NCBI GenBank assembly: GCA_014526335.1
Contig: JACTAT010000008.1
Span: forward strand, 846,468-910,467
Source of the DNA: Chrysaora quinquecirrha
Taxonomy: Eukaryota; Cnidaria; Scyphozoa; Semaeostomeae; Pelagiidae
DNA length: 64,000 bases
Reading direction: 5' to 3'
Below, one piece after another: positions 34,415-46,900 of this stretch (positions within the stretch are counted from its first letter, which is position 1; each line of letters starts with the position of its first letter). The notes beneath the pieces were generated by a model, which saw nothing but the letters and a program-made list of their open reading frames with translations, was not told the DNA's origin and did no database searches. Both the position numbers and the translations under genes were made by a program.

Positions 34415-34790
34415 ACCGTAAATCCTCGAATAAGCCCCCACCTAAGAATTCATTTTTGCAAATAAGCCCTCCCCTCGAATAAGCCCCCAAGGGGAATTAT
34501 TCGAAGGATTTATGAATTTTTCTCTATCTATAATGCATCTTTCAACTAATTAAAACACTGAACAAGATTGTCCTGACAGGTTTTTCTATCATTTATTGGC
34601 TGTTGGCAAACAGCTGATTTTGATAAAAGAGTATATAGATCTTTCTCTCTGCTATTCTTTCGACAACACACTGGAACCATTGAACTTTAAAATAAGCCCT
34701 CCCTTCGAATAAGCCCTCCCCTCGAATAAGCCCCCGTCATAAAATTAATTTTTGCAAATAAGCCCCCGGGGACGTGAGCTACAAAGATAA
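34415..34790. repeat. CGAATAAGCCCCC repeat element
   Basis: Six or more copies of CGAATAAGCCC(T/C)CC or GCAAATAAGCCC in one orientation around an inverted GGGGAATTATTCGAAGGATT. Same style as 4570-4890 and 60545-60880. Confidence 0.6.
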
Positions 34791-34904
34791 ATTTGGTTGG
34801 GTGGCCAAATGTTGAAACCTTTCAAATGAAACATTTCTCTGTGCTATCAAGAAAAGAACTGGGAACAAATCAGAGATGTTGATTCTTTAGTAATCATACT
34901 TCTG

Positions 34905-35125
34905 GCACAAAAGGTACTTGCTATACGCATGCGTGCGTGCAGCAAGTGTTGCCAGACCCGGCCAAGCGATGTGACATTATGCTGTGCGGTGCACCAATTT
35001 TGACCGTTTGCAAACTTCATGCAGCATCGTGCAAAATATGTTGCACACTGCAACATGGATGGCAAAACGACGCAACATCGGGCCAGCAACAAATGTTGCA
35101 TCAAAATTTTGCGTCGCTACAAAAC
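34905..35125. repeat. TGTTGCA-rich block
   Basis: Dense TGTTGC/GCAACA motifs (GCAAGTGTTGCCAG, ATATGTTGCACACTGCAACAT, ACAAATGTTGCATC) on both strands. Probably a palindromic non-autonomous element. No gene. Confidence 0.45.
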
Positions 35126-35218
35126 TTAGAATGAAGTCCAAACATAACTAGAAATCTACATATGATTATTACAGAATAATTAGCATATTTATCACGTATC
35201 GAGTCTCTCTTTACTCTG

Positions 35219-35513
35219 AGTGCGTTCATTTGAAGCGAACCAGAGATTTACTTCGCTTTTTTTCCACGAAGACGTGGAACCGGAGTAAAAGAAAAAGAAC
35301 TAACTGATTCGGTCTTTCAAGCAACGTGCAAGTTCTAAAAACCGAATCAGTTCTAAGAGAAAAAAGAAAAATTTTATTGTTCACTAAGCAATAAAAGCGA
35401 ATTGCTACGGAAGCTATTCGCCTTTTTCGGTCGGGAAAATCGAAGTATCTTCGCTAATGCAAAGAACAGTACAATGTTGAATCAAACTTTTGCTTCGCTC
35501 CAAAAGAACGCAC
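35219..35513. mobile_element. MITE with GTGCGTTC ends, 295 bp
   Basis: Left GAGTGCGTTCATTTGAAGCGAA and inverted right GGGTGCGTTCTTTTGGAGCGAA are 22-bp imperfect TIRs. An internal hairpin joins CTGATTCGGT (about 35300) with ACCGAATCAG (about 35341). No target duplication identified. 35513-36700 contains no recognised gene. Confidence 0.65.
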
Positions 35514-37048
35514 CCTTTATATACATTATTGTTGTTGTTGTCAATATTTTAGTATGTTGCTGTTTTTGTTATTTTCATTATCGATGTAATCAGTATTTCA
35601 TACTTACTTTCCTATTCTAATAATTAAATGATATGTAATACATGGGCGTATTTACCTGCAAGATAGCTTCTCTTTCTTTTTTTCTCGCTGCATTGTATCT
35701 TTCTGTTGACTCATGGATATTCTTAAAAAGATAAAAAGATAGCTCAGATAATCAAGTATCATGATTAAAACAACTGAATTTTGACTTTCTTCAATTTAAA
35801 GAGACCCTGTAAGATTGTTTGGGAAAATTGCACCGATTATCAAATATCTTCTCACATTTCCATTTATCACCGAAAAGGTCTAATTTGAGGCATAACACAC
35901 AATGCATCCTTAAAATTTCAAAAGAAATAAAACGCTTCAATTCGATTCTTCCAAAATTATCGCGTTACTCTTAGGTAACTGCTAGGGGTTGCAATAAGCG
36001 GTGGGTTGGCATTTCAAGTGAAATTCAACCAGCGGGTGGCAAAGGAATAAGTGTACAGTAGGATGTGATAAGATTTAATTGTTTCAAACTAAATTTTCTT
36101 AATCGATGCGCCGATGAAGGAATTGTTGAAAAGCTTGCAGAAATCTGAAATCTGAAGCGAGGACCGGAGGTTTGGAGAGTGAGAGCGGAGGTTTGGAGAA
36201 TTTTCAGAAATTCATAAGAGGGAACAGATGGCAAAAATTGCTTAATTATTTGGCACCTAAAAGCAATGACAATTAGGGCAGATATAGTTTTCTTCGGGAG
36301 GTCTTTGAAATAGTCCTGTGAAGTCGTGAAAAACCATATTTCATTATTTTAGTACTCTGTTGAAAGAAAGGAAAGATATTCGAGCAATATATTGCTATAT
36401 GTAAATAGCTTCTCCCTTGATTTGCTACCTGCTACCTATATTAGTTAAAGGGACAGAAAAATATTTTGTATCACTTTCAATATACTTCCATAATCACTTC
36501 TTATTTTATCTTATTTTATTTCTTTTCTTTCATATTTTCTCTAATTTTAATCATATTCTTGCAAACATTGCAAAAATCTTCAGTCTGCAACAGTTCCTAC
36601 TATTACGTTACGTCAATTACACCTAAGTTGACATCACTTTCAAAGCAACCCACTGAGCTCCATAAATCACTTTCCAACACCCAAATCAAATAATGTGGTA
36701 AGCTTTTGTCTGCAGATAATGCTTCTATTACAATCTTTTTTCTACACTTCAGACGAAGATTACTGGCTTTTTGAATGTTAAATTCTTTTTACTTTAAGAA
36801 GATGACAATAGATTTACTAATTTTCATGTATTCATTGTTTATTTACTGTAAAATAATAAGTTTTCCAGGTCTAGAAAGACTCAAAGTCGATGTTCCCATG
36901 AATATTCAGTCAATCGGCATTTGAATCACCTTGTGCAAATGCTTTTACACCTTTCAATTTAAATAAAATGCCATTACCTGATTTCAAAAGTGCATGTTAT
37001 TGAGAGCAAACAAAACTCTTTGGAAGAGGGCATTTGAAAGACAACTAA

Positions 37049-38213
37049 GGCCCCGTATACACGAGATCGGATGCAAATTTTTCGAGGTGTGTTTACATGG
37101 GATCGGATCCAAAATGGAGCCGTGACTATTTTCTTTGTGTTTACTTCAAACCTAAGTTTTGATCAATTGAAATGGCACCTGCAATTCCAAAATAACAAAC
37201 GTTTCACTGAAATAGAGAAATAACAAGACTTAGATGTTGAGAACTGTAAGTAGGAGGCCTATTATAGGTTTGCGGCTTCGCGGCTTCGACCCCTATTTTG
37301 CGTGCGGTTTACGGATTTGGCAATGATTTTGCTACGGTTTGCGGCCTCAGAAAAAGTTGCGGCTTGCGTCTTTCGCTGTGTTTTGGCCTCGGTTTACGGC
37401 TTTGTGAATGCGGCTGCGGCTTTTTATCGCATAAACGGCCAGCGGCTATATTCTGAATTTCACAACAGACGGGCTGAAAAGGGCTCTGTGCCGCTAGAAA
37501 ATGTAATAGGTGAGTACAGTAACCAGGGAAGTAACCAAGTAACCGGATTAATGTCGATTGACAAGCTAATGTTAATGAGGAGGAGTGGAAGTCTAAACAA
37601 TAGCTGTTAAAACTATTTTTATATCAACGGAAAGTTTTTAGTCTAGCGGCCGCGGCTTGGCGATTAATTTCATCGCGGATTACGGCTTTGAGCTAAATTT
37701 TTTGCGGTTTTGCGGCTTCTGGACCCCCTATAATAGGCCCCCTAAGTAATTTCAAGGCAGAAGACATTTCTACACGCCCTTGATTGCTCAATAGCAATAA
37801 TCTTCCCTGCAAATTCAGCTTGATTTTTTGCTCTAACGTTTTATTTTTAATTTAGCAATTGCCTTGAAATTGAGGCGTCAAGTAGATCGAGCTAGTACAG
37901 ACAGTTAAGAAATTTGTTTTTTGGCTCCAAAAAAGCGAAGCAAATAAAGCAAAGTTCAACCTACCATGTTAAAATAACCTCGAAAAATTATTCGGCCAGC
38001 CTCGAATCCTGTCCGTACCCGTTTGGATCCGATGCCGACCGTTTACACGAGAACTTTTCGGGATCGGATCTGTGCGGGGCCACTTTCGAAAGCAATCCCG
38101 AACAGGTACGGATAGCAGATTCAAACGGGATCGGATCCACCAGGTCCCGTGTAAACGCGAGGCCTATCCGTACCAACTTGTGCGTGCGGATCCGATCCCG
38201 GGTAAACGGGGTC
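37049..38213. mobile_element. Harbinger-like non-autonomous element
   Basis: TIRs GGCCCCGTATACACGAGATC and, inverted, GACCCCGTTTACCCGGGATC, then GGATSC in both. Flanked by TAA at 37046-37048 and 38214-38216, matching the 3-bp TWA targets of PIF/Harbinger. The right half (37980-38200) is full of inverted GGATCGGATCC and GTTTACACG motifs. It is itself interrupted by 37253-37742. No transposase seen. Confidence 0.8.
37253..37742. mobile_element. 490-bp TIR element nested in the Harbinger-like element
   Basis: Exact 6-bp duplication TAAGTA at 37247-37252 and 37743-37748. Ends GGAGGCCTATTATAGG and inverted GGGGGCCTATTATAGG, then TTGCGGCTT motifs repeated throughout. A fragment of the same end occurs at 45712-45754. 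Superfamily not assigned. Confidence 0.85.
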
Positions 38214-38864
38214 TAAGAAACAAGATCCTGCAGTAAACCAGGATACCTGACTTTTAGGCTCCACGATGGACGGAAAATGCGTTCAATCTATTTTATTACT
38301 ACGTTTTCTATCATCGATCTTTTCAAAGGCAACGAAACAAGGACGGCTAGCACCCTAAGATTTTCTTCGGATCAAAAAATAGACCAACGAACTGGGCTGA
38401 GGAAAATGTTGAGGAACATGACTGCAGAACACGAGCAATAACAAGACTGGCGAGCATGACCAAGGAACGGAACTGAAATATTACCATAAATACTTTCAGG
38501 ATTGAAGAACATGAACAGTAACAAGGCTTATAAAATGGCACCAAGGAACGGGATTGAAGATCTGAATGATAAAAAACTGAGAAGCAGGACCATGGAGCGG
38601 GACTGAAGATATGAACAATAGCAAGACTGAGGAGCAAGACGAAGGAAAAGTACTGAGGTTCTGAATAATAACAAGACTGAGGAACAGGATCAAGTAACGG
38701 TACTAAACATATGAACAATAACAAGACTAAGGAACAGGACCAAGGAACAGTACTGAGGGTCTGAATAATAACAAGACTAAGAACATAGGCCCTATGGGCA
38801 TGTTCGAAGAACGAGTCTGGATTGAATACAGCTATTTCGGTTAAATAATGAAAGATTTTTGCTA

Positions 38865-39035
38865 TGTACAACGATGAAGATGACGATTATGGCGATAATG
38901 GTGGTGGTTATGATGTTAATGATTACGACAACGATGATGATGATGATAATGATGATGATGATGATGATAATGATGATGATGATGGTGAAGAAATCAATGA
39001 CGATAGTGACAATGATGATGATTACAGTATGATGG

Positions 39036-39070
<35 letters not shown>

Positions 39071-39565
39071 GTGATGGTGATGATGTTGATGATGATGGAT
39101 ACTGTAATGATGATGATGATGCTGATGATGACGATGGTTGTGGTGGTGGCACGGTGGTGGTGGTGGTGGTGACTGTGGTAGGGGTAGTTATGGTGGCGGT
39201 CGTGGTGATTACATTCCTTCAGACCTCGGAACAACTTCAATGATGTATCTGATGACGATGATGATGGTTATGAAGGTGATGGTGGCCATGAAGATGATTG
39301 ATCATCATCATCATGACTTTGGTTGTGGCGGTGGTGATAGTGATGATGACGACGATGATGAAGATAATGATGACGATTTGCTTTGAAAACTATTTTGAAA
39401 TTGCCGCTCTTGCCCAGCCTCTATGATCGATGATGAGAATGTTTGAAATTTCATTAACTAAACCAATGTGGCAATTTGCCCTCGTTTATAAAGTAAACAA
39501 AAATGATTCATGCAGGTGAGCTATTATCAGTCAGTAGAACAATTGTCACATGACCTAAGATTAAA
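38865..39565 (+). repeat. CAT-core element, family I, with ATG arrays
   Basis: ATG/GAT arrays at 38865-39375 with GGTGGTGG interruptions, then about 170 bp matching the reverse complement of 2881-3060. All frames over the array are Asp, Met or Gly homopolymer readings. Confidence 0.82.
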
Positions 39566-39764
39566 AAAGCCGTTTGCAGGCCACCGTTGTGAAAAAACAA
39601 CCGCAAATTGCGGATCAATAGCCGAGACAATGGCTCTAAGAGCATTCGTGAGATGCTTAGTATTTTTACACGTTTTCCATTGTTCAAGCGTTGGTTAGAT
39701 AGTTAGTTAGTTAGTTAGTGACACGCCACCCCACACCAAAATGTTCGAATACTTCGAACAAAGA

Positions 39765-41612
39765 AAGGACCCATGAACAGTACTAAAAATCTTTAAAATA
39801 ACAAGAATGAGGAACATGACCAAGGAACAGGATTGAGGGTCTGAATAATAACAAAACTGTGGAACAGGACCAAGGAACGAGACTGAAGATCTGCATAATA
39901 ACAAGACTGAAGAACACGACCCACAACAGGACTGAATAATTGAATGACAACAAGACTGAGGAACATGACCAAGAGACAGGACTGAAGATATGAATAATAA
40001 CAAGACCGAGGAACAGGACCAAGGAACAGGACTAAAGACTTGAATAAAAACAAGACTGAGGAACATGACCAAGGAACGAGACTGAAGATCTGCATAATAA
40101 CAAGACTGAAGAACAAGACCCACAACAGGACTGAATAATTGAATGATAACAAGACTGAGGAACATGACCAGGAGACAGGACTGAAGATATGAATAATAAC
40201 AAGACCGAGGAACAGGACCAAGGAACAGGACTAAAGATTTGAATAAAGACAAGACTGAGGAACAGGACCAAGGAACGAGACTGAAGATCTGCATAATAAC
40301 AAGACTGAAGAACAAGACCCAGGAACAGGACTGAATAATTGAATGATAACAAAACTGACGAACATGACCAAAAGACAGGACTGAAGATATGAATAATAAC
40401 AAGACCGAGGAACAGGACCAAGGAACAGGACTAAAGATTTGAATAAAGACAAGACTGAGGAACAGGACCAAGGAACGAGACTGAAGATCTGCATAATAAC
40501 AAGACTGAAGAACAAGACCCAGGAACAGGACTGAATAATTGAATGATAACAAAACTGACGAACATGACCAGGAGACAGGACTGAAGATATGAATAATAAC
40601 AAGACCGAGGAACAGGACCAAGGAACAGGACTAAAGATTTGAATAAAAACAAGACTTAGCAACAGGACCCCCGAACAGTACTCAAGATCTGAATAAAAAC
40701 AAGACTAAGGAACAGGACCAAGGGACGGGACATAGGGTCTGAATAAGAACAAGACTGGGGAACAGAACAAAGGAACGGGACAGAAGATATCAACAATAAT
40801 AAGACGGGGAACAGGACCAACGAACAGGAAAGAGGGACTGAACGATAAAAAGACTGAGGAGCAGGATAAAGCAACGGGACTGAGGGTCTGAATAATAACA
40901 AGACTGGGGAACAGGACCTAGAAACGGGACTGAAGATCTGAATAACAAGAACACTGAAGAACAGAACCAAGGAACGGGACTGAATATCTGAATAATAACA
41001 AGACTGAAGAACATAACCAAGGAACGGGACAGAACATCTGAATAATAACAAGACTAAAGAACAAGGGCAAAGAACAGGACTGAGGGTGTAAATAAAAACA
41101 AGACTGGGGAACAGGACCAAGGAACAGGACTGAAAATCTGACTAAAAACAAGACTGAACAAAAAGGCCAAGGAACAGGACTGATGATGTTAACAGATACA
41201 AGACTGAGGAACAGAACCAAGGAGCGGGACTAGAGATTTGAAAAATAACAAGACTGAGGAACATGACCTAGGAACAGGTCTGAAGATCTAAATAAAAACG
41301 AGACTGAGGAACAAGACAAAGGAACAGGACTGAAGATCTGAATAAAAACGAGACTGAGGAACAGAACCAAGAAACGGGACTGAAGATCTGAATAATAAGA
41401 AGACGGAAGAACAGGACCAAGGAATGGAACTGAAGATCTGAATGATAACAAGACTGAAGAAATGGGCCAAGGAACAGGACTGAAGATTTGAATAATAATA
41501 ACAAGAATGCGGAACAGGACCAAGGAACGGTACTGAAGATCTGAATAATAAGACTGAGAAACAGGACCAAAGAACGGGACGGAAGATCTGAGTAATAAGA
41601 AGACTTCCTTCT
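39765..41612 (-). repeat. 51-bp minisatellite, array B, about 1.85 kb
   Basis: About 36 imperfect units of AAGACTGAGGAACAGGACCA plus AGGAACGGGACTGAAGATCT plus GAATAATAACA. A higher-order block of about 240 bp is repeated almost exactly around 39990-40640. On the minus strand the unit reads as a repeating 17-residue peptide with SCYYSDLQSRS and GPVPQ, open for up to 304 codons. The frame stays open because the unit length is a multiple of 3, so this is not annotated as a gene. Confidence 0.92.
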
Positions 41613-41935
41613 GGTTGACCTGCATCTTCGATGTCGCCATTGTCTGCAACAACGCCTCTTCCGTCTGGTTGAACAGCATCTTCGATGTCACCATTGTCTG
41701 CAACAACGTCTTCCCTTTCATTTTCTCCTTCAGGCGGCAGGTAGTGGACTGTGTGTCGTGATCAGGTTCTGCTGGTTGAATTTCGACATCCGAGGGGGGT
41801 GGTTGAACTGTCACATCACCGTCAGGAGTTTTCGCTTTTTCTGCATTCTTGCCAGCTCGATGTAGCTTGTCCCTGGTCAAGCATTTAACATTCCTTCCCT
41901 TTTCACTCACAATACATCTAATCAGTACTGCGGAG
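41594..41935 (-). pseudogene. Unrecognised coding-like fragment, acidic, frame-broken
   Basis: Minus-strand frame starting near 41935 reads KGRNVKCLTRDKLHRAGKNA, then a Pro/Asp-rich part. Beyond about 41740 the neighbouring frame looks more protein-like, with VVADNGDIEDA twice from a 48-bp tandem repeat. Composition (acidic, low complexity) resembles transposon-encoded or intrinsically disordered proteins. The frame change suggests decay. It abuts the 51-bp minisatellite. Function unknown. Confidence 0.35.
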
Positions 41936-42152
41936 GGATGCCTTTTGTATGCTCAGGATTCTAGGATGCGTATTTGTGGAGAGTTGCCGTACTCAGTACT
42001 ATGGATTTTAGGATATTCAGTACTGTGAACCGATACTATCAGCAAGGAGGATATCATCATGGGCTGCAGGAGTCGTGGAATTTTGAATGAAAAAGAACTT
42101 TTGATCGATAAATTGTCTATTTTGTATATCTGTCTCTGTATTCTGCTGCGTT

Positions 42153-43559
42153 GGGATGTTCTTTTAACTGGACTCAGCGACCTCACGACCCAAGACCATA
42201 CGACCCTACGACCTCACGACCAAACGACGCTGTTATCATTAATGATTTTTTTTTCATAAATAGTGAATTCCAAGTTGATTTTCATTAAAAAGTATCAAGA
42301 TGACTTTGATTTTGATTTATAAAACCATTCGGAATCATTTGATAGGTGAACTTGACTTATTTCAGTAGCTATCATGACATCCATGCGGTTTGTGCAAAAG
42401 TAAACAGCAGTTTGCATTATTGTTATTCGCGAGTCTTGGATTACTTTAATGGCATTTTGGTGCCTGAAGTTATTTCTAACATGTCAGCATGGCTTGACAC
42501 CAATGGAATGATAGGTAAACTTGAGCAACACAACGAAGCATTTTCGCATTGGCCACCTAAAACTCAAACAGTTTTATCTGTGACTACGAATGGCTTATGG
42601 TTTTGAAGGTTAAAAGTGATGTTGCGTTTAGAGGTACATAAAATTTATGCATTTGATATCCCTCGACCAATTCAAAATGTAGCTAAAATCGGGACTGTAA
42701 ACATAGAAGCTATTTTATAAGAACACCTGGCTGGCTTTGATTTCAGCCTGCTTGTTTCATGTTTTTGAAGGGATTTTTCAAGTACTTGTCCCCCCCCCCA
42801 CCCTTCTCGAAAACATGTTTAAAATGCGTCTCCGGGCAATGGTGAATTTTGGTGAATTTTGCTTGCGCGCATCTCAAATAGTTTGTGAGGTAGCAAAAAA
42901 TTTTAACCCAAATTTCAGCCTGGTGTTTCTTATAAAGTTTTATAAACGTGCACACATTTCTTTATATGAACGGTTTTTGTAGCTATGTATTTAGGCTTTA
43001 GTGAGACCCGAAACGAAATTAATGCTAGTGCGAGCTTTATTAAAAAAGCTCAAAGATTATGAAAAATTTAGTCCAGTTATAACATGGGACGTGAAATTTG
43101 AAAATTTATCAGTTTGTTCTTGCTCTTAACTTCTGGTTCGGCAGTGAGCATTCGCAAATTAGAAAGACCGTTTAAAATAAATAATATTTTTCTAAGGACA
43201 AAAATATAATTTTCTACCGATCTCGAACAAAAATAGAATTTAGCATTGCAGGTACCGATGTAATGTAATATAGCATTGGAAAATGAAACAAGATTGATGA
43301 ATAGCAATGTTTACATATCAAACCGCTTGTTTGACCTCTGGGCTAACTGTCAGGGATAACACGATACTGAAATAAGTCAAGTTCACCTCTCAAATGATTC
43401 CGAATGGTTTTGTAAATCAAAATCAAAGTCATCTTGATACTTTTCAATGAAAATCAACATAGAATTCACCATTTATGAAGACAAAAAAATCAATAATAAA
43501 AGTAGGGTCATATGGTCGTGAGGTCGTAGGGTCGTGGAGTCCAGTTAAAAGAACATCCC
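42153..43559. mobile_element. Element with about 210-bp inverted arms
   Basis: Left arm 42153-42366 and right arm 43353-43559 are about 90% identical inverted copies: GGGATGTTCTTTTAACTGGA, a CGACCTCACGACC block, AAGTATCAAGATGACTTTGA and GTGAACTTGACTTATTTCAG. About 1 kb between them has no recognised gene. It lies in the region where the C-terminal CatSper exons would be expected. Confidence 0.75.
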
Positions 43560-43560
43560 G

Positions 43561-43925
43561 CAGGGACGCCGGAGAGGGGGGCGCGGAGAAGCAAGTGCCC
43601 CTCTTGCCCATTCTTAAGGGGGGCAAGGGGGGCAAAAGTGCCCTTTCAATGTACAATGATAATTGACTTTAACAACGTTAAATACGATATTTAGCCATTA
43701 TCATGCACTTGGAAATGCGTACATGTGGAGAAAAAGCCTAAAAATGTCGTATAAAAACATTATTATTATTCGTTGAAATACTTTTGTTGCATTTGAAGCC
43801 AATCTAAAGGGCGTAGACGCAAAAAATTTCCTGGGGGAGTACCACCAAACCCCCTGATTTTTTATCCCAATTGCCCTTACGTTCCTGGTCGCCCCCCTTG
43901 CCCTACCATCGCTCCGGCGTCCCTG
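43561..43925. mobile_element. CAGGGACGCCGGAG-ended MITE, 365 bp
   Basis: Perfect 14-bp TIRs CAGGGACGCCGGAG at both ends, with subterminal GGGCAAGGGGGGC runs. CAGGG termini suggest hAT. No 8-bp duplication is visible because its left side abuts the end of the neighbouring inverted-arm element. Confidence 0.7.
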
Positions 43926-43992
43926 AGTACTTACAATCCCCAGGCTGGTTAGTTTAGTTATTAAAGGTAATAAAGAACACATCATAGCATAC

Positions 43993-46900
43993 CATGATAA
44001 TGATGCCAATAAACAAGTTTGTGAAGATGAAATGACCAAGGAATATGAATATGACCGTAAACCATTGGCTATATGAAAATTTTTCATCCAACCGTTTTTG
44101 TATTTGGGTCCATCCATCGGCCTGTAAAAAAATCTTTTATAAGAAAAATTCCGGGTGGTACCTATAAAGGATAATCAAGCATATGTGCATGAACAAACCG
44201 TATAACGAATCAATACTATGTGGCTATTGAACGATTGCTCGATTAATGCCGGAAAATTTTATAGACCGATGAAGAACAAATCATAATCTGCCATTGCCGG
44301 TCCGAACAGCCACATTTTCGAACACCATATACTAAATGAAAAAATTAACAGTTTCAACGGGGGAAGACAAATACATGATTCTTAAATCCATTCATGCGAC
44401 ATATTTCTTCGCAAAACAAAGTGTATCTTCAATTGCAGATTAATTCAATTATTAATTATTTAAATAAATAATGAATTTGACAAATATTGAAATGTCTCTA
44501 CAAAATTGCGATAAACAGCGGAAACATTCTCGGGGATACTTAAAAGCTTTTTTCGTCTGCACTCCTCAGAGTATGAACGCAGAGGCGGACTGGCAACGAA
44601 TATCCAGGGTTGCTACTTCTATTAAAAGGGCCCGTGCCTACAGTAGCTTACTTATTATATACGTTGACTGCTGCTGGCTCTTCCCTCAAAAAAACCATAA
44701 GGATGCATTATCGTCATCGTGTGAATTTCATTTGCAACAACCAATCCCAAACCGAGATATCGTAGCCAGCTGACTCGACCTACTAAGTTGGCATAATCAT
44801 TACTTTCGATGTAACACAACGTTTCTGTAATACAGTACCAGAATACATTGGGACTTTTATAAACTGTAGGGTCGCTAGCACCAATGGAGGGACACAAATG
44901 AAAATCGGAAACGTATGGAGCAATGTGCGCCGAAGGCGCAACTCCATTTAGGGGTCCAGGGGCGTGCTCCGCCAGAGAATTAGGAAAATTATAACTTAGA
45001 AACGCTCTAATGACCATTTTGAGCATTTTGAGACCGCTAGACTACAATTTTCGTCGCACTTAAATGAATTTCTGCCAGTCCAAAAGGATCAACTTTATCT
45101 CCCATGATTTCTAGAATCTATTTACTGCCTGTTATTGAGACTCGTTGCTACTGCCACGTGGAAAACATACAATACATAAAAATTTCTTTCAACTCTAGGC
45201 AATAACTCACCTTTAAACATGATTCTGCCATAGGACAACATTAATTAGATCACTAAGAGTGTGTGGAAAATTACGAGGATTGTTTTCGAATAATTGGTAG
45301 GGCTAGATCCTCGTTTCATCTTTGCGTTTTGGAATCTGTCCACATTAAAAACCAAATAGCCGGTTCTGTGTAGACAGAAAGAGTCTCTCTTGGACTTGTC
45401 AATTAATATTCATTGTTCATGCCGCCTAAAGCTGATCGATGTTTAAAACACTATGCCAATTTAGCTCTTCTTTCTGATTGGTGCATTTCGATCCGCATCT
45501 GAATAGAAGTTCCGCTTTAGTCTAAGTGTTTTTGGCCTATTTCTAACTTTCATACTCAAAGGAGTGCCAGACAAAAGAGCCTTTTAGTATGCCCGATAAT
45601 GTTTTCGCTGGTTATCGCAATTATAAAAATCTCTATAGATATTACATTTCCCGATCTGAGTTGCAAAATCTCTGTCATAAACAGCTGACCCCCTACTTAA
45701 TGCTGGATAGGGTGTCGAAGCCGTGAAGCCTCAAACCTACAATAGGCCCCCCAAAGGCTGATGCAAAATATTTGCGTTCAAAATTTCATCTTAACTTCTA
45801 TTAATTGTAATCTCTAGCAATAATGATTCGTATGAATAATGAAAAGTTAATTTGTTGTAATTTATCAATTAAGGGCCCGGTAGCAAGAGGGCCCGGGTTG
45901 CGATCGCAACCTAGCATCCTTGCCAGTCCGCCCCTGTATGAACGTCAGAAACAGACCGAAACAATAAACAAAGTAGAATGTATACCCAGATGCGGCTCGG
46001 AATGCACCAATCAGAGAGAAAAGCTGGATTGACATTGTGTTTTAAACACCAATCAGCTTTAGGCGGGAAGAACAATGAAAATTAATTGAAGAGTCCAAGT
46101 GGCTAGATCCTAGTTTAATCTTAGCGTTTTATCAGAATCTTTCTACATCAAAACAAAAAAAATGTTTTTTTTGTAGACAGAAGGAGTTCGTTTTCTCACT
46201 TGGACTCTTCAAATTTTCATTGTTCTTCCCGCCTAAAGCTGATTGGTGTTTAAAACACAATGCCAATTCAGCTTTTCTTTCTAATTGGTGCATTTCAAGC
46301 CGCATCTGGGTGTAAATGCCGCCTTATATTGCTTCGGTCTGTTTCTGATGTTCGTACTCTGAGGATTGTCAGAAGAAAAAATCTTTTTAAGTATGCCCGA
46401 AAATAATTCCGCTGTGTATAGCAATTTTGAAGTTTTGTACAACTCAAAAACTATTCACATAAATGCCTCTACATAATTTTATATGAAGACAATCGCTCCA
46501 TTTTTCTTATTTTGTATCACTGAATGGTAAACTTAAAAATTCTCAAAATTTAGCGCTGGTAGCTACAAAAAAGCTTTAAAAATATGCAAAATAAACTTGC
46601 AAAACATATTTAAATTTTCCTACTCACGGTAACAAAGGTGAAAAGTGTGAGCATTGCACCACTGAGACTACCCCATCTCTTTTTGTCGCCGTTCTCGTCA
46701 TACCCAAATATATAATATCCAACAACTCCAAAAAATATCATCAACAATACAAGTAGGACGACAACATTGACCACAGATTTTCGAATGGTAACAATCAAAG
46801 CCGTCACAAGTACTTGAAGACCTTCTACAAACGATATTGTTCTCAATGTTCGTGCAACTAAAAAAATAAAAGAAAACCCCGTTCAGTGAAGTTAAATGCC

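Larger units (their letters stand above)
36700..38790 (+). mobile_element. Minisatellite-bearing interspersed element, copy B (interrupted)
   Basis: 36700-37045 and 38225-38400 are collinear with copy A (12470-13150), and 51-bp units follow at 38400-38790. The element is split by the insertion at 37049-38213. The minisatellite units here read GAACAGGACCAAGGAACGG and CTGAATAATAACAAGACTGA. Confidence 0.75.

Noticed and set aside
39707..40621. 304-codon minus-strand open frame
   Set aside because: It is a reading of the 51-bp minisatellite, whose unit length is divisible by three; several overlapping frames show the same peptide in other registers.
42346..42606. 86-codon frame with protein-like composition
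   Set aside because: It starts inside the left arm of the inverted-arm element and has no motif; possible but unsupported.
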